DNA of 64,000 nucleotides from Thaumasiovibrio occultus (GTDB taxonomy: Bacteria > Pseudomonadota > Gammaproteobacteria > Enterobacterales > Vibrionaceae). Both the position numbers and the translations under genes were made by a program. Positions 18,520 to 27,135 of this stretch are shown here, one piece after another. The notes under the pieces are model-generated. The model saw only the letters and a list, made by a program, of their open reading frames with translations, ran no database searches and had not been told where the DNA came from. The first letter of the stretch is position 1. Every line of letters starts with the position of its first letter. The stretch is from contig AP023052.1 of NCBI GenBank assembly GCA_019703815.1, positions 1,364,001 through 1,428,000 on the forward strand. The letters are read 5' to 3'.

Positions 18520-19816
18520 TAGGGTATCGGCTTGGCTTTTTCTTAACAACTCTAGGGAAGGATCTTTCTCGCCTAGGTTCAAGTATTAAGCTCCCACTCA
18601 TTGAGTAGAAGTTTTGGAGTTGCCTCGGGATGGCTCCTGGTGACGAGTATGGAAGTCCCACTATCAGACGCATGATGTGAGCGAGTGCTCCATTGAAGCT
18701 AAGTTGATATGGTAAGTAGTCTCCATTCAACGTATTACACATCTGGACCATTTGATACCTGACCAAGTTATATGTCAGTAGTATTCCCCAGAGTTCTTGC
18801 TTCACTAATTCAGGGAGTCGACTTCGAAGCGTGAGTCGGTTACCAAGCATGTACTGTTTTTGCTCACGATATCCGAGTTCAATTTCCCAACGATAGCCAT
18901 ATAAGCCTACGATATCTGACTTTGGGTAGAGCATAGGGTCAAGCATTGAGGTGAGAACATCGTATTGCTTACCATCTTTGACTCTCGTGATTAAACGTAC
19001 AACCACTTCTTGTTCTAGCTCTGGCCACTTTTTACGTGCTTGCGGATTACTCTTCAGTTTTATCAGTTTATCTTGGCGGCCAAGAGACTGAACGACGTCA
19101 TAAGTGAGTCCTTTTTTCATAGGGATAAGCCAATGTCGATTTATGCCTTGCGAGCTCCATGCTTGAAGTAGACCAAGGGAGTAAAAGCCTTTATCAAAAA
19201 GGGTTAAGCTATTATCAGGTGTCGTCTCTATCAGTTGTTCTGCTAACTTCATTTCATTGACGCTATAGCAGTCAAAGGCACTACCTGTGATTAAATGGCT
19301 GCTCAATTCCATCTGACATACCATGCGTACTTGTGGGTACTGTGTTTCTTTACCGTCACGGTTGGTAGGCTTGGCAAACGCTGCAGCGTTCTCTTTTGAG
19401 TCCTCAGTTCGCCATAAGACACCATCAACGCCAAGAAGAGTGAGCCCGTTCCAGTTGGGTAAATTAGCCCGCTTAAACCAATGACTTTGGGTACACTCAA
19501 AAAGAGCTTTAGCCGCTGACTCACCGAGGTTTTTTCTTCGCTGTGTTAATGCACTTGGAGCAACAAATGGTTTACCTGTGCGGTCAACAATATCGAGCAT
19601 ATTTACAATGTCAGCCATGGATTTATCGTTATAGATTGCCATTCCAACCAGTAACCATGCCATCGACTCTAAAGTTAGCTTTCGTTTTCTTAGCGTAACA
19701 GTATCAGTCAGTTCGTAAGCACTATTGATGAGTTCAATGGGTAGGAGGTCAGCGAGTGTTTCAACTTGATTGGGTTTATAACTGTTGACGATGTCGAGGG
19801 CTTGAGAAACGTGCAT
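18491..19816 (-). CDS. IS4-family DDE transposase
   Basis: 441 aa, about the length of the classical IS4 transposase (442 aa). The catalytic Asp regions are visible as GVDG near residue 130 and LFDKGFYS near residue 236. The diagnostic Y-(2)-R-(3)-E-(6)-K signature is present in [15 protein letters not shown]. It catalyses cut-and-paste transposition of the surrounding element. The frame is complete, with no internal stop or frameshift. Start at ATG 19816 near the right end; the stop overlaps the hairpin at the left end. Confidence 0.95.
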   Translation of the reverse strand: MHVSQALDIVNSYKPNQVETLADLLPIELINSAYELTDTVTLRKRKLTLESMAWLLVGMAIYNDKSMADIVNMLDIVDRTGKPFVAPSALTQRRKNLGESAAKALFECTQSHWFKRANLPNWNGLTLLGVDGVLWRTEDSKENAAAFAKPTNRDGKETQYPQVRMVCQMELSSHLITGSAFDCYSVNEMKLAEQLIETTPDNSLTLFDKGFYSLGLLQAWSSQGINRHWLIPMKKGLTYDVVQSLGRQDKLIKLKSNPQARKKWPELEQEVVVRLITRVKDGKQYDVLTSMLDPMLYPKSDIVGLYGYRWEIELGYREQKQYMLGNRLTLRSRLPELVKQELWGILLTYNLVRYQMVQMCNTLNGDYLPYQLSFNGALAHIMRLIVGLPYSSPGAIPRQLQNFYSMSGSLILEPRRERSFPRVVKKKPSRYPRKNNAAHLK

Positions 19817-19910
19817 AAAAAAATCCGATAAACAGGGTCTATCGGATTTTTACATACAGGTAGGATCATTCAACTGATCTGCCGATTAAAGTCTTAACTG
19901 ATCGGCATTA

Positions 19911-19923
19911 GGCAGATATGCTT
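19911..19923. repeat. 13-bp target site duplication, right copy
   Basis: GGCAGATATGCTT is identical to 18469-18481. It is followed directly by GGCTTTTTT, the descending half of the interrupted terminator. Confidence 0.95.
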
Positions 19924-19950
19924 GGCTTTTTTGTGTTTGAATAAAGTGGC

Positions 19951-20838
19951 TTAGTTGTCGGACCAATTAAATTGGCTTTCATCTACGCCGTCTTTCGCTT
20001 CTTTAATCCGCTCGCGACGGTAGCGTTCGGCCTCTCTAGCGGCATCGATTTCTTGCAAAATGGTTGCTAGGTCGGCGTCGGTGTCACTCTCTGTGAATTG
20101 CCCGGTGAGCTGGCTGTTGGGTGTTAAATCACCTTTTTCATATAACGCCCACATTTCTTTGGCGTATTCTGTTTCGCGCAATGCTGGCGCATATTGAGCG
20201 TAATATTCGCGGATGTTGTTCACATCACGGGTTAGCATCCATTCGGCATTGTTGTTGGCAGCGGCATCGACGGCTTGGGGCAGATCGATAATCACGGGAC
20301 CCTGTTCATCCACTAGCACGTTGAACTCGGAAAGATCGCCGTGAATGATCCCGACACATAGCATTTTGACGATATAGTTCATCATTGTCTGATGATCGTG
20401 AATCGCTTGCTCTTCTGTCATCACGACGTCGTTCAATCGAGGGGCAACATAGCCTTCTTTGTCAGTCACGAGCTCCATCAGCAATACGCCATCAAAGCAG
20501 CCATACGGGGCGGGTACTCTGACACCGGCCGCAGCCAGTTTGTATAATGCATCGACTTCTGCACTCTGCCACATTTCTTCTTGCTGTTCGCGGCCGAAGT
20601 TAGACCCTTTTTCCATCGCACGCGCGCGACGGCTGTTACGCACTTTGCGGCCTTCTCTATAAGCAACCGCTTTTTTAAAGCTACGTTGAGTTGCTTCTTT
20701 ATATACTTTGGCACAGCGGATCGTGTCACCGCAGCGCACGATATACACTGAGGCTTCTTTACCGCTCATTAATTGGCTAGTCACTTCATCGACTAACCCG
20801 TCATGCACTAAGGGCAGAATTCGTTTTGGTGTTTTCAT
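19951..20838 (-). CDS. RIO1-type atypical serine protein kinase
   Basis: About 295-aa RIO-family kinase. Landmarks: nucleotide-binding segment MSGKEASVYIVRCGD, the metal/catalytic loop GIIHGDLSEFNVLVDE, and IIDLPQAVDAAANNNA with the metal-binding Asp. These match bacterial RIO1-like proteins such as Pseudomonas PA4780-type. It probably phosphorylates itself or another protein; targets are unknown. ATG 20838 (MKTPKRI) fits homologue N-termini, but an in-frame ATG at 20856 is possible and neither has a strong ribosome binding site. Its transcript should have ended in the terminator now split by the insertion sequence. Confidence 0.88.
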   Translation of the reverse strand: MKTPKRILPLVHDGLVDEVTSQLMSGKEASVYIVRCGDTIRCAKVYKEATQRSFKKAVAYREGRKVRNSRRARAMEKGSNFGREQQEEMWQSAEVDALYKLAAAGVRVPAPYGCFDGVLLMELVTDKEGYVAPRLNDVVMTEEQAIHDHQTMMNYIVKMLCVGIIHGDLSEFNVLVDEQGPVIIDLPQAVDAAANNNAEWMLTRDVNNIREYYAQYAPALRETEYAKEMWALYEKGDLTPNSQLTGQFTESDTDADLATILQEIDAAREAERYRRERIKEAKDGVDESQFNWSDN

Positions 20839-20971
20839 CGCGTCGTTATACATCACTTAGCAGGGATATGTAATACCAAGAGCGATAATGGCAGGGGGTG
20901 ATGGCGAAATTAATCAAAACCTATGCTACTGGTTGTGTTTGGCACGCCGAAAAGCAGCCGTAATATCGGTT

Positions 20972-21898
20972 TTAGTCTTCGTGGGTTGGGCAGTACGTGT
21001 TAACGGTGGTGGGTGATTGCGTGATCACTTTTGGGGCATAACCGAAGTGTTTTTTGAAAGCGTTGCTGAAATTTGAGGGATGGCGGTAGCCATACGTATA
21101 CGCCGCTTCGCTCACCGACATGGCCCCTTGGTTTAGTTTAACTCGGGCGGCTTCTAGCCGACGTTTTGTAATGTATTGCGACACTGTGGTCTTCAGTTCT
21201 TTCTTAAATAAACGCTGCAGCGTCGATACGCTCATGCAGTTGTCATTGGCCATGCCTTGCAGACAAAAGTTAAGGTGTAAATGGTGCTCAATGTATTTCA
21301 TTATGCGGGTTATTTTTTCTTCTTGGCGAATGGGAATTGAGAACAGACTAACGTCGATGCTGGGTTCACTAAATTTCTGGATAAGCGCAAATAATAACTG
21401 AGAGATCATTTGTTCCAGATAGATCCGATCGAGCAGGGTTTTAGGGTGCGGTAGATTCAACATGCGCTGGCTTAGGGCGGTCATATCGGGTGATAGATGA
21501 AAGTAACCACTGGCTTGATGGTTAGAGAGAAACTGGCGCAGTAATACGGGGTCAGAATCTGAGCAGTTAAACCACTCAATAGGCACGGTAATATGGAGTT
21601 TATTGACTCTTTGGTTTTCAGCCAAAACACGCCAGAAGCTGCAGGGGGCTAATATATTGACGCCAACCCCTTGGCCACCGACAAGTTCACAATGCTGTTG
21701 GTCGTAGCCAAAGTTCAGCTCTCCGGCGAGCAAGAGTGTAAAAATGACGGAGGGCTTAATGATGGTAATCACTTTTTGGTTTTTTCCGCTCGTGGTAAGC
21801 CCACCAAAAACACTGATCCCGTTGTGCATTTTGTAATGATTAAGCAATGGTTCAGTTGATTGCGATACAGAAAGACTGTTCGTGCTCTGCTTCTCCAT
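20972..21898 (-). CDS. AraC/XylS-family transcriptional regulator
   Basis: 308-aa regulator. The C-terminal ~100 residues hold two helix-turn-helix units, the second ending in EAAYTYGYRHPSNFSNAFKKHFGYAP, diagnostic of AraC proteins. The N-terminal ~190 residues are a sensing domain without clear homology. Divergent position from a TonB-dependent receptor with a Fur-like box between them suggests a siderophore-responsive activator of the receptor (PchR-like logic); this is inference from context. ATG 21898 with GAGGGAATC upstream is preferred to the upstream in-frame start at 21946. Confidence 0.88.
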   Translation of the reverse strand: MEKQSTNSLSVSQSTEPLLNHYKMHNGISVFGGLTTSGKNQKVITIIKPSVIFTLLLAGELNFGYDQQHCELVGGQGVGVNILAPCSFWRVLAENQRVNKLHITVPIEWFNCSDSDPVLLRQFLSNHQASGYFHLSPDMTALSQRMLNLPHPKTLLDRIYLEQMISQLLFALIQKFSEPSIDVSLFSIPIRQEEKITRIMKYIEHHLHLNFCLQGMANDNCMSVSTLQRLFKKELKTTVSQYITKRRLEAARVKLNQGAMSVSEAAYTYGYRHPSNFSNAFKKHFGYAPKVITQSPTTVNTYCPTHED

Positions 21899-21988
21899 GA
21901 TTCCCTCTGTGTGACGTTTATGAATAAGCGGATGACGATTATCCATACCGAGTTTATCTATAAATAACGTACCTAAATGATTATATTT

Positions 21989-22007
21989 GATAACGATTAT
22001 TATTTAC
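21989..22007. promoter_or_regulatory. Putative Fur box
   Basis: GATAACGATTATTATTTAC matches 14 of 19 positions of the Fur consensus GATAATGATAATCATTATC. It lies 25 bases before the receptor start and 90 bases before the divergent AraC start, so it could repress both under iron-rich conditions. Confidence 0.65.
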
Positions 22008-22031
22008 ATTGTTATTTGTAGTGGAGTGGAA

Positions 22032-23972
22032 ATGCAACAGCAGGGAAGCAACAATTTTAGTCTTACGCAAATGAGTCAAGCCTTACTCGCGATAGGGTGC
22101 TTGATGTCGCCGACAGTATGGGCTGATGCGAGCGCGTCTGAAGTCATGGTCGTAACCGCAAGTCAAACTGAGCATCCAGAGCTGACGGCGCCGGCGTCGG
22201 TGTCGTTCATCGACAGTGAAGCGTTGAGCAAAATGGCGGTGACTGATCTGTCGGAAGCGATAAGTCGATTGCCGGGTATCAATGTCAATCCTGCCGCGAC
22301 CTATGGACGCAACGAGATCAAAATCCGTGGACTGGATGCTGACTACACGCTGTTGTTGATCAACGGCCGTCGGATCAACTCGCGTGACGCGCTGACCAGT
22401 GCGTACGGTAACGACTTCGATTTATCGAGCGTGCCGTTAGCGGCGATTGAGCGTATTGAGGTCATTCGAGGCCCAATGTCGTCGCTCTATGGGGCTGATG
22501 CACTCGGCGGTGTGGTGAACGTGATCTTAAAGCAGCCATCTGAAACCACCCAAGCGTCAGTGAGTTATCTTTACGACAATCCGACGGAAGGCGAGGGTGG
22601 CGACAGCCAAAAGGCCAGCGTTTACGCGAGTGGCTCCATCATTCCTGACTTGTTGGCGGCCAATATTATCGTCGAGACTAACCAGCGTGATGCCTGGCGC
22701 ACGGATTTGAGCATCAACCCAGATACTGATGTACTTGAAGAGCGTGATGAACTCAATATCTATTCGTCGCTGAAATGGACCATTAACGCGCAGCAAGATG
22801 TCGATGTCGAGCTGATCCATAGCCAAGATGACCGCGATGCGGATTGGAATAACTGGGGCCGAGCGGTCACCAATGTGCAGGAGCTGGAGCGCACCAACAT
22901 CGCGGTTACCCACAACGGCGCATGGGCTGCGTTTGATTCACGGGTCCGTGTTAGCATTGAAGATGTTGATTTGATGGATGACTCGGAGCTTAACGTCGCC
23001 GTTGGTCATGTAACGCAACAAAATAGCAATGCGGATCTGCAGCTATCTGGGTATCTCGGTGAGCACCTTTTAACCGGCGGGGTTGAATATAGCTCAACAG
23101 AGTTAGAGAACAACCTGACGCTCGCCGGCGGTCCAGTTGACTACTCTCGTTCAGCGGTCTATTTACAAGACGAATTTGCTATTGGCGATTTGAATTTTAC
23201 TCTTGGTGGGCGTTTTGACGACCATGAAGTCTATGGCGGTGAGTTTAGCCCGCGTGCTTATGCGGTGTATAGCTTGTCGGATAATTGGATCGTGAAGGGC
23301 GGTGTTGGGAAAGCGTTTAAAGCGCCGAGCCTGAACCAATACAGTGACGCGTACGCGGTGCTGGCCTGTCGCGGTGCGTGTTATGTGGTGGGTAACCCAG
23401 ATCTGAAAGCTGAAACGGCGACTACCTACGAGCTGTCAACCAGTTACCAAGCTGAGGGATGGGGAGGCAGCGTCACGCTGTTTAATAACGCGATTGAAGA
23501 TATGATCCAAGCCGAGCGTTGGGATCGCGTTGCGACTGAGCTGAGTTACTTCAATGTGGATGAAGCGCAAGTCAAAGGTGCTGAGCTGATCACTTGGGTT
23601 AACCTTGGCGATGCCGTGCAGTTGTCGGCTAACTATTTGTACAGTGATGCCGTAGATAAAACCAGTGACAGCGAGCTGACGTTAACCCCTGCCCATAGCG
23701 CGAACGTGCAACTAAACTGGCAGCTATTGGATAACCTCTCGACCAACGTCGCTTACAAGTACACGGGTACGCAGTACGTACGTGTTGATGAGAAATCGGC
23801 TGCGTTTGGTCTGGTTGATCTTGGGGTCCAGTATCAAGCACTGCAAGGTCTCACTGTGAAGTTGGGGGTAAGCAATCTTCTGGATGAAGAGCGCGATGAG
23901 GTCGCCACCAAGTATGACTATATTCTCAAAAGTCGCAGCGTTTATGCCGGACTTACGTACGATTTCCTATAA
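22032..23972 (+). CDS. TonB-dependent siderophore receptor (CirA/IrgA-like)
   Basis: 646-aa outer-membrane receptor. A signal peptide ends VWA-DAS. A TonB-box-like EVMVVTAS follows, then a plug domain with LPGINVNPAATYGRNEIKIRG and IERIEVIRGPMSSLYGADALG, then a beta-barrel. An external Cys pair (CRGAC near residue 457) resembles that in catecholate receptors such as IrgA. The last residue is Leu after YDF rather than Phe, slightly unusual. Role: TonB-powered uptake of a ferric siderophore; the ligand is unknown. The ATG at 22032 has GGAGTGGA just upstream. The regulator and Fur box next to it support iron control. A terminator follows at 23997. Confidence 0.9.
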   Translation: MQQQGSNNFSLTQMSQALLAIGCLMSPTVWADASASEVMVVTASQTEHPELTAPASVSFIDSEALSKMAVTDLSEAISRLPGINVNPAATYGRNEIKIRGLDADYTLLLINGRRINSRDALTSAYGNDFDLSSVPLAAIERIEVIRGPMSSLYGADALGGVVNVILKQPSETTQASVSYLYDNPTEGEGGDSQKASVYASGSIIPDLLAANIIVETNQRDAWRTDLSINPDTDVLEERDELNIYSSLKWTINAQQDVDVELIHSQDDRDADWNNWGRAVTNVQELERTNIAVTHNGAWAAFDSRVRVSIEDVDLMDDSELNVAVGHVTQQNSNADLQLSGYLGEHLLTGGVEYSSTELENNLTLAGGPVDYSRSAVYLQDEFAIGDLNFTLGGRFDDHEVYGGEFSPRAYAVYSLSDNWIVKGGVGKAFKAPSLNQYSDAYAVLACRGACYVVGNPDLKAETATTYELSTSYQAEGWGGSVTLFNNAIEDMIQAERWDRVATELSYFNVDEAQVKGAELITWVNLGDAVQLSANYLYSDAVDKTSDSELTLTPAHSANVQLNWQLLDNLSTNVAYKYTGTQYVRVDEKSAAFGLVDLGVQYQALQGLTVKLGVSNLLDEERDEVATKYDYILKSRSVYAGLTYDFL

Positions 23973-23996
23973 ATCGGCAAGACAGTAATTAAGAAG

Positions 23997-24029
23997 AACG
24001 ATTGCTCACTGCAGAGCAATCGTTTTTTT
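23997..24029 (+). terminator. Rho-independent terminator of the receptor gene
   Basis: Perfect 11-bp stem AACGATTGCTC/GAGCAATCGTT with loop ACTGCA and a T-run, 25 bases after the stop. Confidence 0.92.
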
Positions 24030-24095
24030 ATTCCTGCCATTCCCATCGCGACCGAAATACCAATAGTTCGGCGCACTGCATGGTTAAAGAGTCGC

Positions 24096-25355
24096 TTATT
24101 GGCTCTGTTTTACCAGGCAGAAGTGTTTCTTCCCGCGTTGAATTAGCCAATAGCGATCGAAAAGGGGTGAGGTAAGGCGCTCTTGAACACTTGCTACTTT
24201 TACACCGTTCACACTAATGGCATTGTTGCTAATAAGCTCACGTGCAATCCGCTTAGAAGTCGCGAATCCTGCGTCGATAATCAGCTCAACGATATCTTTC
24301 TGGGTGCTATTGAGACAAGGCAAACCATCGAGTTCAAGCTGCGCTAGCTCATCAAGGCTGAGTTGACCCAGCTCACCGCTAAACAGTGCGTGGCTGATAC
24401 GCTTTGCACTCGCTAGACCTTCCTCGCCATGAACAAATCGTGTCATTTCCTCGGCTAAGATGCGTTGAGCTTGGGGCTTTGTGCCGCTGGCGTTGTCGCT
24501 GGCTTCTAACTCATTGATCGCTTGGCTGCTTAAGAATGTGTAATAACGAAGAAAGTGGTATACATCGCTATCTTCTACCGCCAACCAAAACTGGTAGAAG
24601 GCGTAAGGTGATGTTTTGGTGGGATCAAGCCACACGGCGCCACCTTCGGTTTTGCCAAATTTGGTGCCATCTGATTTTGTGATCAGGGGCAGCGTTAGGC
24701 CAAACACCTGTTCACCATTTTGGCGACGGGTGAGATCAATACCACTCACAATGTTACCCCATTGGTCGTTGCCGCCTATTTGTAAGCGACAACCGTGCTG
24801 ACGGTTGAGCTCGGCAAAGTCGTAGGATTGCAACAACGCATAACTAAATTCGGTAAAGGAGATCCCCTGATCGGGGCGCTGTAGGCGCTGTTTTACCGAC
24901 TCTCGACTGATCATCGTGTTGACCGAAAAGTGTTTGCCGACATCGCGGAAAAAGTCGATCACGTTCATCTCTTTGATCCACTCAGCGTTATTGACCAATG
25001 TTATCGGCGTGGTCACATGCTGGAGCATCAATTGCTGAATTTGAGCCGATAGATCATTAACCCATCCCAATACGGTTTGCTCTGAGTTTAAGCTACGCTC
25101 GTTGGCTTTAAAGCTCGGATCGCCAATCATACCCGTCGCGCCGCCAATTAAGGCGATAGCCTGATGCCCCGCATCTTGAAAGCGTTTTAGCATGATCAAT
25201 GGAACAAGATGGCCTATATGCAAACTGCCAGCAGTTGGGTCGAAACCGCAGTACACGGACTGCGGGGTTTCAAGAAGGTGCTGAATTTGGGTTAAATCAC
25301 TCGCTTGAGCGATAAGCCCGCGCGCTTGTAAATCGGGAATAAGTACAGTTGTCAT
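24096..25355 (-). CDS. tyrS: Tyrosyl-tRNA synthetase
   Basis: 419-aa class I synthetase. The HIGH-type motif is in [11 protein letters not shown], the tyrosine site in YCGFDPTAG and [10 protein letters not shown], and the KMSKS-type loop is KFGKT before [11 protein letters not shown]-terminal S4-like RNA-binding domain ends RGKKHFCLV. It charges tRNA-Tyr. It aligns along its whole length with E. coli TyrS (424 aa). Vibrios often have two TyrRS genes, so this may be one of a pair. It lies 77 bases downstream of the LuxR-type gene on the same strand. Confidence 0.95.
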   Translation of the reverse strand: MTTVLIPDLQARGLIAQASDLTQIQHLLETPQSVYCGFDPTAGSLHIGHLVPLIMLKRFQDAGHQAIALIGGATGMIGDPSFKANERSLNSEQTVLGWVNDLSAQIQQLMLQHVTTPITLVNNAEWIKEMNVIDFFRDVGKHFSVNTMISRESVKQRLQRPDQGISFTEFSYALLQSYDFAELNRQHGCRLQIGGNDQWGNIVSGIDLTRRQNGEQVFGLTLPLITKSDGTKFGKTEGGAVWLDPTKTSPYAFYQFWLAVEDSDVYHFLRYYTFLSSQAINELEASDNASGTKPQAQRILAEEMTRFVHGEEGLASAKRISHALFSGELGQLSLDELAQLELDGLPCLNSTQKDIVELIIDAGFATSKRIARELISNNAISVNGVKVASVQERLTSPLFDRYWLIQRGKKHFCLVKQSQ

Positions 25356-25432
25356 AGTGAGTTTGTCTTAGTCTTTGGTGTGTTCAGGCTAAGCGATGAC
25401 TTCTGCCAGCGATATGTCCCTAAAGGGATGGT

Positions 25433-26281
25433 TTACGAGGATGACTGGGTGATCAGGTGATTGAGGAATAATTGGAACAGCTCACTCAGAGAGCCCACGT
25501 TGAGTTGGGCGTAAATACGTTTGCGGTGGTTTTTCACCGTGCCGTGCGCAAGACCTAATCGTTGTGCGATCTCAGAGGTATCAAAGCCCTGTGCAATGAG
25601 TGCGGTTATTTCTTGCTCTCGTTTGGTGAGTATTGTTTTGCCGAAAGAGCCCAATGCTTGCTCGATTAATTTGCGTAACTGAGCCGACTCTGCAGAAGAA
25701 ATGGGTTGCGACAAGGTAAATGGAGTCTGCTTCCAATGCTGCTGGCATAGCGATTGAATGATGGGAAAGTACGGCTTTAATCGGTCAAGTTGGGAAATGT
25801 CAAAGCGCTTTTGTTCATCGACGCAACCCAAATAGATCATCACCCAGCGTTCGCTGCCGAGATCAATCAGCATACTAAGCTCATCTTTCCAGCCGGTTTG
25901 ATGGTAAAACTGCGCGCAATAGTCTTTGTAATCAGTGCCTTTTTTTGCCACATCTCTTAGGGTGAAAATACCTTGTTGTTTGCAGCTATCCAGTTTTTGA
26001 TAAAACGGATCATGCTGGAATGAGGTGGTTAGGTAACGCTGGAAAAGTAAATCGCGTTCACTTTGAATGGAATCAAACAGGTAAATGGGATGCTTTCCCT
26101 CGCGGTATCCCACAATGACCGCACAGTCAAAGTCGATGAGAAGACCAATGGCTCGCATCAGTTTTAGGGTGAAGCTAGGTGTATTGAGCGCCGCGATGAT
26201 CTCGGCCCAATGGGTGTTTATTGTTTTTGTATTGATACTCTTGGTATGCATGGTTTGATGTGGCATGTAGTACGGCGTCAT
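25433..26281 (-). CDS. LuxR-family transcriptional regulator
   Basis: About 282 aa. The C-terminal ~60 residues are a LuxR/FixJ helix-turn-helix: LTKREQEITALIAQGFDTSE, IAQRLGLAHGTVKNHRKRIY, then the AQL segment. The N-terminal ~200 residues are an unidentified sensing domain with several Cys and aromatic residues and no receiver-domain motif, so it is not a response regulator. Start uncertain: ATG 26281 is used, with further in-frame ATGs at 26266 and 26251 and a TTG at 26308; none has a good ribosome binding site. Target genes unknown. Confidence 0.8.
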   Translation of the reverse strand: MTPYYMPHQTMHTKSINTKTINTHWAEIIAALNTPSFTLKLMRAIGLLIDFDCAVIVGYREGKHPIYLFDSIQSERDLLFQRYLTTSFQHDPFYQKLDSCKQQGIFTLRDVAKKGTDYKDYCAQFYHQTGWKDELSMLIDLGSERWVMIYLGCVDEQKRFDISQLDRLKPYFPIIQSLCQQHWKQTPFTLSQPISSAESAQLRKLIEQALGSFGKTILTKREQEITALIAQGFDTSEIAQRLGLAHGTVKNHRKRIYAQLNVGSLSELFQLFLNHLITQSSS

Positions 26282-26482
26282 CGCGAAGGTGCGACAAGCA
26301 TAGCGCAACTCACAATGATTAAAAAGAAGCAGCCTCTTTACGCGGCTGAAGTGGTGGGGTAGATACTTTTATTGCTTCACTGCCAAAAATGGAAAGTTTG
26401 TTTGTAGCAAGGATGAGCAGACAATTTCAGCATAGGAAGGTGAGTTCTAGGGTATGATGAACAATTAACAGAGTAGTTAATT

Positions 26483-26770
26483 ATGAATATACCCATTACC
26501 CAGAGTCCTGCCTCTGTTTCTTGCGCCACTTGTAAAGCGTGCTGTTGCCGCCTTGAAGTGATGCTGATTTCTGAAACCGGCGTACCTGAAGAGTTTATTG
26601 CCCGCGACAGTTTCGGCGGGGAGACCATGCTGCGGCTACCTGATGGTTGGTGCGCAGCATTAGACCGTGAAACCTATTTGTGCACCATCTATGAAAATCG
26701 CCCCTGGATTTGCCGTGAGTTCGAGATGGGCTCTTACGAGTGCATTGATGAACGGCAGGATTTGACTTGA
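26483..26770 (+). CDS. YkgJ-family cysteine-cluster protein
   Basis: 95-aa protein with eight cysteines in the YkgJ arrangement: CATCKACCC near residues 14-22, then WCAALD, CTIYENRPWICREF and a late Cys. The family is predicted to bind zinc or an iron-sulphur cluster; function unknown. ATG 26483 begins MNIPITQSPASVSC. The upstream region is AT-rich with a weak AGAG ribosome binding site. Divergent from the LuxR-type gene. No terminator recognised after it. Confidence 0.85.
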   Translation: MNIPITQSPASVSCATCKACCCRLEVMLISETGVPEEFIARDSFGGETMLRLPDGWCAALDRETYLCTIYENRPWICREFEMGSYECIDERQDLT

Positions 26771-27135
26771 TTATTTATCGTCGGCGGCGCACTACTGCAA
26801 CGTCGTCACTGCATTGATTGGCCATATCTACGTGTACTATGTGAGCTCTTGTTTCGTCTTGAGTCGCTAAAGGGTTTGTTGGTGCAAAACCTCCGATAGA
26901 GTAGGTGATGCCTAAAGACGCTAACATCTGCGTTATCTTTCATTGCGCAATTACCATTTGCAAAATGGTTCAGCGCCGTTACAATCTTGCTTCTCGTGCG
27001 ATTGAATCATTTTGATTTGTACCAAAATGGGGATCGAGCGGGACACTAAATTTTCAAGGCTTCGATCTATCGAACGAAGTCATAAATTTCACCACAAGTG
27101 CTACTTGGTATGTGGCACCACTGTAAGGACATAGC
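26771..27135 (+). other. thrS promoter and leader region
   Basis: About 365 bases with no gene. It contains hairpins ACCATTT/AAATGGT (26953-26969), TTCGA/TCGAA (27061-27074) and the 27092-27115 stem just before the thrS ribosome binding site. In E. coli, thrS mRNA carries a tRNA-like operator at this position, so a leader of this kind is expected here; base-level identity with it was not established. Confidence 0.45.
27092..27115 (+). promoter_or_regulatory. Hairpin before the thrS ribosome binding site, possible operator
   Basis: CCACA...TGTGG encloses an inner CAAGT/ACTTG stem with a 3-base loop and ends 9 bases before TAAGGA of thrS. It is positioned like the translational operator of E. 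coli thrS. No clear threonine-anticodon triplet was seen in the loop, so the role is only suggested. Confidence 0.35.

Larger units (their letters stand above)
18482..19910 (-). mobile_element. IS4-family insertion sequence (1429 bp, intact)
   Basis: The ends are TAATGCCGTTCACTTAAG on the left and, in reverse complement, TAATGCCGATCAGTTAAG on the right: 16 of 18 identical, and the right end equals the known IS4 inverted repeat as I recall it. A single transposase gene fills the element. Perfect 13-bp flanking duplications and an uninterrupted gene indicate a recent, probably still mobile copy. Confidence 0.95.
18460..19931. terminator. Ancestral bidirectional terminator split by the IS
   Basis: Joining 18460-18481 to 19924-19931 (one target copy removed) restores a hairpin: AAAAAGCCAGGCA, loop GATA, TGCTTGGCTTTTT. 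This is a 13-bp stem with one G-U pair and A/T tracts on the two sides. It would have served the convergent VF530-like and RIO kinase genes. The two halves now lie on either side of the element. Confidence 0.8.
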
